Positions 25,601 to 33,352 of a DNA stretch of 64,000 nt are shown here, piece by piece; position 1 is the stretch's first letter, and each line of letters begins with the position of its first letter. The stretch covers positions 2,976,001-3,040,000 of the forward strand of contig NZ_CP059693.1 of assembly GCF_028657945.1 (NCBI RefSeq), given 5' to 3'. Below the pieces are notes generated by a model, which saw only the letters and a program-made list of their open reading frames with translations, was not told where the DNA came from and searched no databases. The position numbers were made by a program, and so were the translations under genes. Source of the DNA: Thalassomonas haliotis (GTDB lineage: Bacteria; Pseudomonadota; Gammaproteobacteria; Enterobacterales; Alteromonadaceae).

Positions 25601-26255
25601 GATCGGCAGCGGTGACCGCTCGACCCCCTCGGCAACCGATACCGACGACAAGTTTTTTATGATCCGTGATGAAACGGTTTTTACCCAGTCTTTTAGCGAT
25701 ACCAGTACGCCGCCGACCCCGGATGCCATAGCGATCACCGATCTTTATGATTATACCAATAATCCCTTTGGTCAGACCCTGACCAGCCAGGAGCGGGAAA
25801 CGCTGGAGCTTGCCGTAAGCAGTAAAAGCGGCTGGTTTGTCGACTACAGCGGCAGCGGTGAAAAAAGCTTATCGGCAGCGACGGCGGTGGCCGGTGTTGC
25901 CTATTTTACTTCCTTTACCCCGGCATCGGGCAGTAACAGCAATACCTGTGAACTCAATGCCGGTGCCGGAGTCTTATATGCCGTTGATTTGGCGCTGGGG
26001 ACGACGATTTATGACTGGCGGCAATTAAGTGTCGGCGACAGGATCCCGGATACCCCGACAGTGATCATTCCGCCGGATGACAGCTCGGAGCATAATAAAT
26101 TATTATTTGTCGGCGTAGGCAAAGGAACCGATGGCGGCACTATTACCTTGTGCAGCAGCGATGATTGTGACCCGGGAGATCCGGACGAAGACGATCCCGA
26201 TGGCATCAGCTTAAAAACCATGCGTACTTACCTTTATGTGACTGAGTCCCAGTAA
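22680..26255 (+). CDS. pilY1: PilY1-like type IV pilus tip adhesin
   Basis: 1191 residues with a signal peptide (about 1-19). A von Willebrand A domain shows the MIDAS motif DNSGSMS (D44, S46, S48), with further VWA strands YVILITDGQPTRD. The C-terminal half is the PilY1 beta-propeller: VRIIIGTNAGVLHMFDDNGD, KAWIFVGLRRGGSSYYALDI, LDSDADGLIDRLYAGDSGGN. It carries calcium-binding Asp-rich loops (DNNGDGT, DSDADG). PilY1 primes pilus assembly and mediates adhesion or mechanosensing. Minor pilins (fimT, pilVWX, pilE) normally surround it, but none are here. Confidence 0.9.
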   Translation: MNKWLGCGLLILISGYLAAEDIELYVGDVSQRSGTKPQVLIIFDNSGSMSTTEEVKTPYDPDTVYPAIGGFSSLSDKFIYFTKGTGIDGTIPVPDSPSEARRFLDDINSCHTAKLRLDSVGYYTGHIREYSFQGNSGSWQEIPDNSGANIEVIDCWDDVNLLDPENAGILKKNSPLEALPHGYPVDGQGSKQNPVYYTANAADSQTQLGTGEVVTLYTDNYLRWSQSDSISTISRSRLDIAKDTVTDLIESAPSIDFGLQIFNHNHSGEYTRDGGRVVFGIQESTEAARQELIDIITLELDAETNTPLCETLYEARRYFGGLSVDFGDNDSNRGSRYKGNTPPRDTSVEDNKTYIAPYTGCSNQVYVILITDGQPTRDLAADTYVSGLPGIGAPFNVNGTNNYLAALAGWMNTNDINDDIDGNQHATLFTIGFGEDAINDAGELLLEAATLGGGQYYPAEDPSSLLSSLQSALIEIARENTSFTSPSIASNNFDRTETLDSVYYAMFLPDRGPRWQGNIKKLKVVNGVQVDRTNSSAINSEGSIEDSAKTFWTESASADGNEVKEGGVAEMLRTKSDRNILSDLGASGALVSLTKANAEAAYGGSAALAAKLDVAEDEVEAHLDWAMGEDVDDADNDGSTADIRFDVFADPLHSKPLVINYGGSSASQDVRIIIGTNAGVLHMFDDNGDSVDESWAFMPKEFFPNIKTLKNNYPTSAKVYGIDGSASSYILDNNGDGTISSASGDKAWIFVGLRRGGSSYYALDITIPDSPKLLWHIDSSTSGYSELGQSWSQPRVGYSALNVVSGTASPVIFFGGGYDIGKDSPGAGSNDSVGRAIYMADAKTGTLLWSLSPATASGNHTQVSSLTDSIPASIGTLDSDADGLIDRLYAGDSGGNVWRVDMPGNTPNSSDTPWTAFKLAQLGGSTTADDRRFFSEPSIVRTLISDTIETSVTDEHNETTTVVTRQERPYEAILIGSGDRSTPSATDTDDKFFMIRDETVFTQSFSDTSTPPTPDAIAITDLYDYTNNPFGQTLTSQERETLELAVSSKSGWFVDYSGSGEKSLSAATAVAGVAYFTSFTPASGSNSNTCELNAGAGVLYAVDLALGTTIYDWRQLSVGDRIPDTPTVIIPPDDSSEHNKLLFVGVGKGTDGGTITLCSSDDCDPGDPDEDDPDGISLKTMRTYLYVTESQ

Positions 26256-26513
26256 CATAAAGGTGGCAGGTGGTAATGCCAATGCGGTTTTTCAATATGG
26301 CTCAGCTTTAATTGAGGTTTACTTAAGGCTTTAGTTAAGGCACTAGCTAAGCAGGCGTTATTAGCTTCATCGGCGTTTATTCTTTTCTGTTGCAGAGCCA
26401 TGCGACAGGCCGGAAAATAGGGGTACAAATGGGTTACAAATCATAGCAGTTAATAACACCGACCTTCGCTAGAATAGCCTTATGATTTAAGGTTAATAAA
26501 GGGTGAAATAGCG

Positions 26514-26918
26514 ATGAAAGGAACAGGTGAGCTCAAATTATCCTATATGGCGCAGGTGGTTTTGTATTTATTGGTGGTGATCCATTGGCTATTGCCGTTT
26601 ACGCCGGTTAACCAGCATCCCGAGCCTCATATTAAAATTGCGGCATTGGGCGTAGGGGCCATATTTTTGATGTTTGCACAACTTTCCTATACCCGGCCAA
26701 GGCAAAGCTTTGCCGGCGGCCTGATTTTTTTATTAACCCTGTATATTGTCAGTGCCGTCACCGGAGCCTCCCCGATAACTGAAGCCCTGGTGGTGAAACT
26801 GCTGTTTGCCGCTTTGTTACTGGTCGATTTTCTGGATACCGGTAAGGGAGATGAAAACAGCAGCGGGGAGCAGGATTTATCCCGGGGATTTATAACCGAT
26901 CAGCAGCGCCGGGTTTAA
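26514..26918 (+). CDS. Small inner-membrane protein, unknown function
   Basis: 134 residues with four membrane segments (about 13-29, 40-57, 66-82 and 90-107) and a polar, acidic C-tail (DTGKGDENSSGEQDLSRG). GTELKLSY-like start and VVIHWLLPFTPVNQHPEPH suggest a conserved family that I cannot name. The ribosome site is weak. It stands alone between pilY1 and a secreted phospholipase-like gene. Confidence 0.6.
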   Translation: MKGTGELKLSYMAQVVLYLLVVIHWLLPFTPVNQHPEPHIKIAALGVGAIFLMFAQLSYTRPRQSFAGGLIFLLTLYIVSAVTGASPITEALVVKLLFAALLLVDFLDTGKGDENSSGEQDLSRGFITDQQRRV

Positions 26919-27173
26919 ACTCGGTTTGACCTGGGATAAGCGGATAGGTAAAGATTGGCGCTTAACTGATGAGCCAAAGTGCCTTTATTTTTTATCTGTG
27001 CGTAAATCACGGCAAAACTACGTCAACATTGCGGCGATTAATATTACCCCCGGCGCTATTTTCCAGCCATAGTTATCAATATCTTCATTTTTATTTGTAA
27101 ATTCAATAATCTGGCATACCTTTATCCTTGAGTAAATAAAACAGGACTTGTTGTTCAATAAGGATAATAAAAT

Positions 27174-28073
27174 ATGAAAAGTAAACATCTTGCTACTCTG
27201 CTTTTGATCGTGCTGCCGCTTTCCCTCCAGGCTGAAACCGCTGAACCTAAAAATAAAGCGCTGCAAAACTCATTGGAGATAAGGGCAGACAAGGACAATA
27301 TTTCGGGGATATTTTTGGCAGAAGGTTATCAAACATTACAAGATAAGGAGCGGGCCGGGCAGGAGAAAAAACAAGCTCAGGTACGCTTTTCCGGTATTCA
27401 AATTGCCCCGGGACAATTTGAACTTAAGGTTGAAGTTCACGGTAAAATCCTGACGGCTTCGGTGGATAAAGCCAACCAAAGTGCAAAATTATCCGCCTTA
27501 GATGCCAAAGGGCAAGCGATATTTTTAAACGGCAAAGACCGCTTACAACTTTCGGCATTACTTAACACCTACGAACAGCTGGGCTACGGCAAGCAAAACG
27601 ACGCCGCCAATATGCTGAAACGCCTTTTTTCCTTGTGGGCACAAACCCCGGATACGGTGAGCTTGCAACGCACTATCGACGGGGTCTCTGCTTCAGCCTA
27701 TCAAAACCTGTGCAGCTATAAGGGCCTTGAACTTGCCGCAAGTCATGACGGCAACCAGTGTGGTTATGACGATCCCGAATGTACCAGTTTAGCCCTGCTC
27801 GGCAGCCGGGGCAGTAATACCGAGTCTTATATTAACGGCCAATGGACCACGGCGGTGCCGGATCACATTCCTAATGTCCGTCAGCGGGGGGAGTGTTACG
27901 GCAATTGCGGCGGCGGTTGTCCCTCAGGTGATCAGATCCTGACCCGGGATTGTTTAAACCATGACCAGTGTGTACGTAACGGTCACTCCCTGATCAGCGG
28001 CTGGTGCAATGATGACTTTACCTATACCTTTGACGATGCCATGTTTGCCCCCGAATGTCCCGGCACAGATTGA
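27174..28073 (+). CDS. Secreted phospholipase A2-like protein
   Basis: 299 residues with a Sec signal peptide (cleavage near LQA-ET, residue 20). Residues 25-200 are a helical or beta prodomain-like region of unknown family. The C-terminal 60 residues look like a PLA2 core: the glycine-rich, Cys-bearing loop ECYGNCGGGCPSGD (calcium-loop-like) and RDCLNHDQC with the catalytic H263-D264 pair. Cysteines flanking the HD pair fit disulfides of secreted PLA2. Expected to hydrolyse phospholipids outside the cytoplasm. AAGGATAAT precedes ATG 27174. Confidence 0.72.
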   Translation: MKSKHLATLLLIVLPLSLQAETAEPKNKALQNSLEIRADKDNISGIFLAEGYQTLQDKERAGQEKKQAQVRFSGIQIAPGQFELKVEVHGKILTASVDKANQSAKLSALDAKGQAIFLNGKDRLQLSALLNTYEQLGYGKQNDAANMLKRLFSLWAQTPDTVSLQRTIDGVSASAYQNLCSYKGLELAASHDGNQCGYDDPECTSLALLGSRGSNTESYINGQWTTAVPDHIPNVRQRGECYGNCGGGCPSGDQILTRDCLNHDQCVRNGHSLISGWCNDDFTYTFDDAMFAPECPGTD

Positions 28074-28299
28074 GCAAGTTAATACCTGCTCGCTGCACCT
28101 TCCTCAGACATATTTGTTGCTGTAATGTAGCCTTTGAGCGATAAATGTATAAAAAATGTAAATAGGTGTTTGACAGGATTTAACTTGTTCAGTAGTTTAG
28201 TCCGGTATCTGTTTCAGGTCGTGACGGCATGGCAGCAGGTATCAACTAAAAAATAATAATAGAAAATTCATCCACCAACGGATGAACATAAGGAAAATC

Positions 28300-28509
28300 A
28301 TGAATAAGAAATTAATGAATAAGAAATTAATGTTAGCCCTGATGGGTATGGGTATAGGTCTGGCAACTACTGCAAGTGCAGCGACTAGCAGTGAGTGTCG
28401 TCAAGCCTACGGTATGTCAAATTATTATTGCAACTACTTGATGGATGATGACATGTGTCGTCACTGGGTTCGCATTGTCAGGGAATGTGGCCAGGAATTG
28501 ATGATCTAA
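28300..28509 (+). CDS. Small secreted four-cysteine peptide
   Basis: 69 residues. The signal peptide ends near ASA-AT (about residue 27), leaving a mature peptide of about 42 residues with four Cys (SEC, YYC, DMC, REC), enough for two disulfides. AAGGAAAATC directly precedes ATG 28300, deciding this start over the in-frame ATG at 28282. The first 15 nt (ATGAATAAGAAATTA) are exactly duplicated at 28315-28329, giving three in-frame Met starts. Function unknown; a bacteriocin-like or inhibitor peptide is conceivable. It lies after the PLA2-like gene and is followed by a strong hairpin. Confidence 0.62.
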   Translation: MNKKLMNKKLMLALMGMGIGLATTASAATSSECRQAYGMSNYYCNYLMDDDMCRHWVRIVRECGQELMI

Positions 28510-28540
28510 TTTCCTATCGGGGGAATACTCCCGAATAAAA

Positions 28541-28573
28541 GGATCTGTTATTTAAAATGCAAATAACAGATCC
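28541..28573 (+). terminator. Strong hairpin after the small secreted peptide gene
   Basis: Perfect 13-bp stem GGATCTGTTATTT (28541-28553) with its complement at 28561-28573 and a 7-nt loop. There is only a short T-rich tail (TCTG), so it may act as an RNA-stabilising or inefficient terminator. A second small stem (TCGGG/CCCGA) lies just upstream. Confidence 0.6.
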
Positions 28574-28722
28574 TCTGTAAACGACCTTAAATACCTGTAA
28601 AGCGTTACTAAAAATAGCGCGATTGCTTCACGACCTTCTTGTATTATGACTATGTTATCACAGTCGGCAGTTATTCCTGGTGCCGTTTCAGCTCAGGTTG
28701 CTAAAGGTAAAGGCCTTTATCA

Positions 28723-31700
28723 CTAAGTACGATCTGCTGCGGTTATTTCATTGGTGATTTTGTCGGTTTGTCCTGAATTGGCAAAGAGCGGTAAAGCTAA
28801 TAACGCCGACACAAAACTTAAGGTAAACAAGGCGCTGGCCGTCATACCGCCGATGATCACCGCCGCCAGGCCCCGGTATATTTCTGCGCCTTCCCCCGGG
28901 CTTAACATCAGCGGCAACATGCCAAAGACTGTGGTGCAGGTACTCATATAAATCGGCCGTTTACGCAGTTTTACCGCCTCCAGTATTGCCCCTTGCTGGC
29001 TCAAGCCGCGTTTAAGGGCCTGAGCATATTGACCCGCCAGTAAGATAGCATTGTTGATCACTAGCCCCATCAGAATAATAAAACCTATCATAGTGATGAC
29101 ATCGAGATTTTGCATTGAGAAAATATTGAGCAATTGCAGATTGAACATGCCCCCGGCGATGGCCAGCGGCATAGAGGCGATCACGGCAAAGGCCAGCGGC
29201 CAGGATTTAAGGGTTAAATACATTAACAAGGTTAAGATCACCAGGGATAAAATAAACATCTGGCCAAATTCCCGCAAAAAGGCGCTGAGGCGATCGGCGC
29301 TGCCGCGATAATCGACAAACAGCTGCTTATTGCTTTGGTTTAGCAAAAAGTTATCAACTTCGCGTTTAACCTGTTCGATAAAAGGTGCCACCGGCATATT
29401 CTCCGGCGGTTGCAGGTCCAGGGATACGCTGGACTGGCGGTTGATGCGGCTCAGGGATTGCGGCGCCAATACCATTTCTGCGGTAACTAACTGGTGCAGC
29501 GGCTGGTAACCGTGACCGGCAATGAAGATCTCGGTTTTTAGCAACTGATCCAGGTGCTCGACCTGCTTGGCCTTAAAATAAAACGGCAGGGTATCGCCCT
29601 GTGCATAAAAACGTCCCAGGTAGATACCGTCGGTGAGGGCAACCAACTGGCGGTTCAGGGCTGACTGGGATAAACCAAAATGGATCAGTTGATCCTGCTT
29701 CGGGGTGAATTCGATACGCGCCGCCCGGTTATATAAAGGCGAGGCTTCGCGGATATTGGCCTGTGGAAATTTTTCTTTGAGCCGGTTTTGCAGGGTCTGT
29801 CCCGCCAGCTGCAAATGCGCTAACGAGCCACCCTTGATGTCGAGCAGGGTTGAGCGGCTGTCAGGCATGGCAAAGCGCAATAACCGCCCCTGTTGGCTAA
29901 ATACCTGGGTACCGGGCAGATCTTGGGTGATATTTTGCTCTAGCCAGGTTTTGAAGCTGGCATAATCCCAGCCTTCAGACGGGTAAAAATACAATAAACA
30001 GCCCTGCTCGCCGCAAAACATACCATATACCTGATAATCGGGGGCGGATGATAACTTCTGCTGCGCCTTGATCCGGTCAAACACAGGTTGGGCGATATTT
30101 TTTGCTACCGCTTTGGCGTTCATGGGTTCGTTGAGGGTTATAAAGGTGTTGATAGAGCGCTGCTTAGGGTTAGGCAATACATCCAGCTCCGGCATAGCCA
30201 GGTAAGTGTAAACCAGGGCAAAGGGTAAACCTATGATCAAGGTTAACCAGGTTAGGGGCTTTTTCCGGGCGGTAATCGTCAGGTGCTTACTCCAGCGGTT
30301 TTCTTTTGCTGTTGCCTTCTCTGCGAAAGGCTGAGGCAGCTCCTGCCGCTTTTCTTTGCTCAGGAAATAGCGGGCCAGGGTAGGAATAAGGATAAGGGCG
30401 ACGACCACAGAAGCCATTAATGCACTGGAAATGGTAAAAGCGAGATCTTCAAATAGCTGGCTTTCACTGGTGCGCATCATCAAGATGGGCAAAAAAATGA
30501 TAATGCTGGAAATTGTGGAAGAGATAATTGCTCCCTTGATTTCACCGCTTCCCCGGGAGATCGCGCTATTTAAGGGCAGGCCGCTGCGTTTGAGGCGTAA
30601 GATGTTTTCTACCACGATAATGGCGGCATCGAGCAATAAACCCACAGACAAGGCCATGCCGGCCAGGGAGATCACATTCAGGCTATAGCCCCCCAGCGCC
30701 ATGGCGAGCATCACCAGGGACAAACATACCGGGATACTGACAAAAACCAGGGAAACCATACGCCAATTGCGCAGGTAATAAAACAAGACCATGCAGGCCA
30801 GAAAAATGCCCGCCAAAAGGCTGCCGTAGACTCGCTTTAATGCGCGCTTAATATCTTTTGAATCATCGCGGCTTAAAGAGACCGACATGGCGAGGTTTTC
30901 CAGGGGTCCTTGGTTAAGCTCTGCTACCGCCTGTTTAATTTTTGCCAGTGCATCGAGGGCATTAACATCTGCGGTGGGGGTTAACATAAAGTACATTGCC
31001 CTGTTGCCGAAGATAGAGGCGAAGTTCCATTCACTCACCAGGCGTTTTTCTATGCTGGCCAGCTCTCCCAGGCGGATAATATGCCGGTCGTGGACAAAAA
31101 CAGGCAGTTGAGCCAGCCGGGCCAGCGGGATCTGGCCTTTAAACAATAAACCATAATCCCGAGTGCCCAGGCTTAATTTGTCACCGGATCTGTCGATCAT
31201 GTCGCTGAGGATATTGGTGACTTGAGCTATGGTCAGGGAGTACTGGCTGAGCTTTTGCGGGTTAAATTCAATGTCGATCCTTTGTTCGGCGGGATTATTG
31301 CTGATATCGATCGCCGCCACGCCGTTAATCTTTGCCAGGCTAGGCTTGACATACATTTTAAAGGCATCGATCAACTGCTGTTCGGTTTTCGCCGTGGTGG
31401 CATAAAGCATAGCTGTGGCCAGGGTGGCACCGGTGCCGGCGGCATTATTGACGACAAAAGGTTTTGCCACCTGCCCCGGCCAGCCCGGTACCTGGTTGAC
31501 CCGGGACAAGGTTTCCATATAGAGCTGCTGCATATCGGTACTGGCGTGAAAGTTTAAGCGGGTGACCGCGCTGCCATCTGCTATCTGGCTGTTAGTGGTG
31601 AGCAAATTTGTCAATCCCGATACCTCGCGCTCCAGCGGGGCGATCAGGGTCTGTTCTATTTCTTGTGCCCCTTTACCCGGCCAGTTGGTATAAAGCACTA

Positions 31701-31836
31701 TTTCCGGGCGGTCAATGCGTGGCAGCAGGGCATTTGGCAGCGAAAACCCGGCGAACAGCCCTAACAGGGTTAGCACGGCCGCCAGGCTTAAAATCAGCGG
31801 TGCACATTTATTTTTATGGTGGTTCAGGGCTTTCAT
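28723..31836 (-). CDS. RND-family efflux transporter permease subunit
   Basis: 1037 residues with the AcrB/MexB layout: TM1 near residues 15-35, a large periplasmic porter domain, TM2-TM6 (about 340-500), a second periplasmic domain and TM7-TM12. TM4 reads GLLLDAAIIVVENI and TM10 GLVINNAILLAG: a single Asp where AcrB has D407-D408, and Asn where AcrB has K940. This points to a divergent HAE-type pump rather than an AcrB ortholog. ATG 31836 has GGAG about 12 nt upstream. It is the last gene of an operon after a fusion protein and a small repeat protein; no outer-membrane channel gene is adjacent. Confidence 0.9.
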   Translation of the reverse strand: MKALNHHKNKCAPLILSLAAVLTLLGLFAGFSLPNALLPRIDRPEIVLYTNWPGKGAQEIEQTLIAPLEREVSGLTNLLTTNSQIADGSAVTRLNFHASTDMQQLYMETLSRVNQVPGWPGQVAKPFVVNNAAGTGATLATAMLYATTAKTEQQLIDAFKMYVKPSLAKINGVAAIDISNNPAEQRIDIEFNPQKLSQYSLTIAQVTNILSDMIDRSGDKLSLGTRDYGLLFKGQIPLARLAQLPVFVHDRHIIRLGELASIEKRLVSEWNFASIFGNRAMYFMLTPTADVNALDALAKIKQAVAELNQGPLENLAMSVSLSRDDSKDIKRALKRVYGSLLAGIFLACMVLFYYLRNWRMVSLVFVSIPVCLSLVMLAMALGGYSLNVISLAGMALSVGLLLDAAIIVVENILRLKRSGLPLNSAISRGSGEIKGAIISSTISSIIIFLPILMMRTSESQLFEDLAFTISSALMASVVVALILIPTLARYFLSKEKRQELPQPFAEKATAKENRWSKHLTITARKKPLTWLTLIIGLPFALVYTYLAMPELDVLPNPKQRSINTFITLNEPMNAKAVAKNIAQPVFDRIKAQQKLSSAPDYQVYGMFCGEQGCLLYFYPSEGWDYASFKTWLEQNITQDLPGTQVFSQQGRLLRFAMPDSRSTLLDIKGGSLAHLQLAGQTLQNRLKEKFPQANIREASPLYNRAARIEFTPKQDQLIHFGLSQSALNRQLVALTDGIYLGRFYAQGDTLPFYFKAKQVEHLDQLLKTEIFIAGHGYQPLHQLVTAEMVLAPQSLSRINRQSSVSLDLQPPENMPVAPFIEQVKREVDNFLLNQSNKQLFVDYRGSADRLSAFLREFGQMFILSLVILTLLMYLTLKSWPLAFAVIASMPLAIAGGMFNLQLLNIFSMQNLDVITMIGFIILMGLVINNAILLAGQYAQALKRGLSQQGAILEAVKLRKRPIYMSTCTTVFGMLPLMLSPGEGAEIYRGLAAVIIGGMTASALFTLSFVSALLALPLFANSGQTDKITNEITAADRT

Positions 31837-32060
31837 AAGACTGGCTCCAGGCATGTTTTAAGGCCTCTTTCAAGACCCTTTTCAAGACCCTTTTCAAGAC
31901 CCTTTTCAAGATAATAGAGACCCGTTAACAGGGCATCGGGGATTGATTGTCCGGCCAGCAAGGTTTTGCCTGCCAATGCCAGGATAAAGGCCAGCAGCAA
32001 GGCTTTGGCCAAAGGAAAAATCAGGGGGAAGACGTGCTTATAATGAATGGGAAGGCTCAT
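31833..32060 (-). CDS. Small membrane protein with KGLE repeats inside the RND operon
   Basis: 75 residues between the fusion-protein gene (stop 6 nt upstream) and the pump gene (4-nt overlap with its start). Residues 8-32 form a membrane segment (FPLAKALLLAFILALAG); the C-half contains EKGLEKGLEKGLERGLK, encoded by a 12-bp tandem repeat. GTGAG lies 8 nt before the ATG. The tight spacing argues that it is translated. It could be a pump accessory peptide like AcrZ in concept only; I see no sequence relation. Confidence 0.5.
   Translation of the reverse strand: MSLPIHYKHVFPLIFPLAKALLLAFILALAGKTLLAGQSIPDALLTGLYYLEKGLEKGLEKGLERGLKTCLEPVL
31871..31906. repeat. 12-bp tandem repeat (CAAGACCCTTTT)x3
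   Basis: Three perfect units plus partial copies at both ends. It is in frame with the small membrane protein, encoding Lys-Gly-Leu-Glu on the minus strand. A repeat of 12 nt changes length without breaking the frame. Confidence 0.93.
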
Positions 32061-32065
32061 GTTAT

Positions 32066-33205
32066 TTACTCACTTTCCCAGTTGCTGTCGCCGCTGATTG
32101 AAACTTGCTGCGCTTCTGCCAGGCCCTGCTTGCCGATAGTTACTACCCGATCGCCGCTTTGCAGTCCTGACTTGACAACAAAATAAGCTTTTTGGCTGGC
32201 GATAACCTCCACCGGGGTTTTCTTTACCTTGTTGTCCCGGCCCAGAAACCAGGCAAAAGAACCGTTTTGGCTTAACTCCAGTGCATCGAGCGGCAGCAGG
32301 GATAAATCTGAATTTTGGTAGCTGATGCTGACCTGCAGCCGCTCTCCGGCTAATAACTGCTGTTGTACTTTATCCACCGCCCTGAGGTATAACTGCAAAG
32401 TTTGGCTGTTGGCCTTCACCGAATTGCTACTCCTGAGCAAGGTCAGTTTATGTCCGGCTGCCAGGGAAAAGACAACCTGGGCCAGGCTCTGGTTTTCGCG
32501 ATATAAATCAAGGGGCAGCTCGCATACCAGTTCTTTGGTGGCAGCTGCTTGCAGTCGGGTGATATTGTCACCGACATTAAGATACTGGCCGGGCTGGGCC
32601 TGCAAGTCGAGTAACTGGCCGTCTTGCGGGGCATAATGCTCCAGTTGCCGGTAGCGGTAGTTGGCCTCTTTAAGTTGCTCGCTGAACCTGGCTGTGGCGA
32701 GCCTGGCCAGCTCCTGTTGGCGCTGCAGTGCATTTAAGGTTGAAGGGGATATGAGTTGTTTGTCCAGGGCATTGAGGCGCTGAAATTCTTTTTGTGCATA
32801 GTGATATTCCGCTTTTGCGCTGGCCAGTTCAATCTCCAGTTGTTGTCTTTCCCGCTGAAGAAAATATCCGTCCTGTTTGGCGATCAGCTGTCCTTGTTTT
32901 ACCCGGGTACCGGCGGGCAATACCCAGTCGAGTTTTGCCCGGCTCAGGCTGGAGAACTGAAGCAAATGCGAGTTTTGTACCTGGCAATGTAAACTGTGAT
33001 CGGCTCCGTTTTGCCATAACTTGACTTGGGCGGTTTTTACTAACGGTTGCTCCTGTGCAAAAAGCTCACCGGCGCTTAGCGAGAGGATAACAAAAGCAGG
33101 TAAAGCTTTTTTCTGTTTTTGATTTTTTCCGGCGACAGGACGGCGCTTTTTTTGCTGATTTTTGTTGGTCAAAGCGGCAAGGGCAGAGAAAGTTTCTTTG
33201 ATCAT
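32066..33205 (-). CDS. RND efflux periplasmic adaptor (membrane fusion protein)
   Basis: 379 residues. A basic N-terminus and hydrophobic segment (about 36-50, LSAGELFAQ) act as signal or anchor. A lipoyl half-motif (LPAGTRVKQGQLIAKQDGY), a long helical hairpin (about 115-185) and the second lipoyl half (APQDGQLLDLQAQPGQYLNVG) follow, then beta-barrel and membrane-proximal domains (GLQSGDRVVTIGKQGL). It bridges the pump to an outer-membrane channel. It is first in the operon and divergent from a CadC-like regulator 147 nt away. Confidence 0.87.
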   Translation of the reverse strand: MIKETFSALAALTNKNQQKKRRPVAGKNQKQKKALPAFVILSLSAGELFAQEQPLVKTAQVKLWQNGADHSLHCQVQNSHLLQFSSLSRAKLDWVLPAGTRVKQGQLIAKQDGYFLQRERQQLEIELASAKAEYHYAQKEFQRLNALDKQLISPSTLNALQRQQELARLATARFSEQLKEANYRYRQLEHYAPQDGQLLDLQAQPGQYLNVGDNITRLQAAATKELVCELPLDLYRENQSLAQVVFSLAAGHKLTLLRSSNSVKANSQTLQLYLRAVDKVQQQLLAGERLQVSISYQNSDLSLLPLDALELSQNGSFAWFLGRDNKVKKTPVEVIASQKAYFVVKSGLQSGDRVVTIGKQGLAEAQQVSISGDSNWESE

Positions 33206-33352
33206 AACTTGTTATTTTCTTGTTGATGCTGAACAATATCCGCAGTTAATGAAAATATCAGATGACGAGCAAAGGAAACTTGCTGACTTTACCTGACTTT
33301 GCTTTTATTTCTTTTGGTCACAAAAAGTCACACGCATTAAGTTTTTGAAAAT

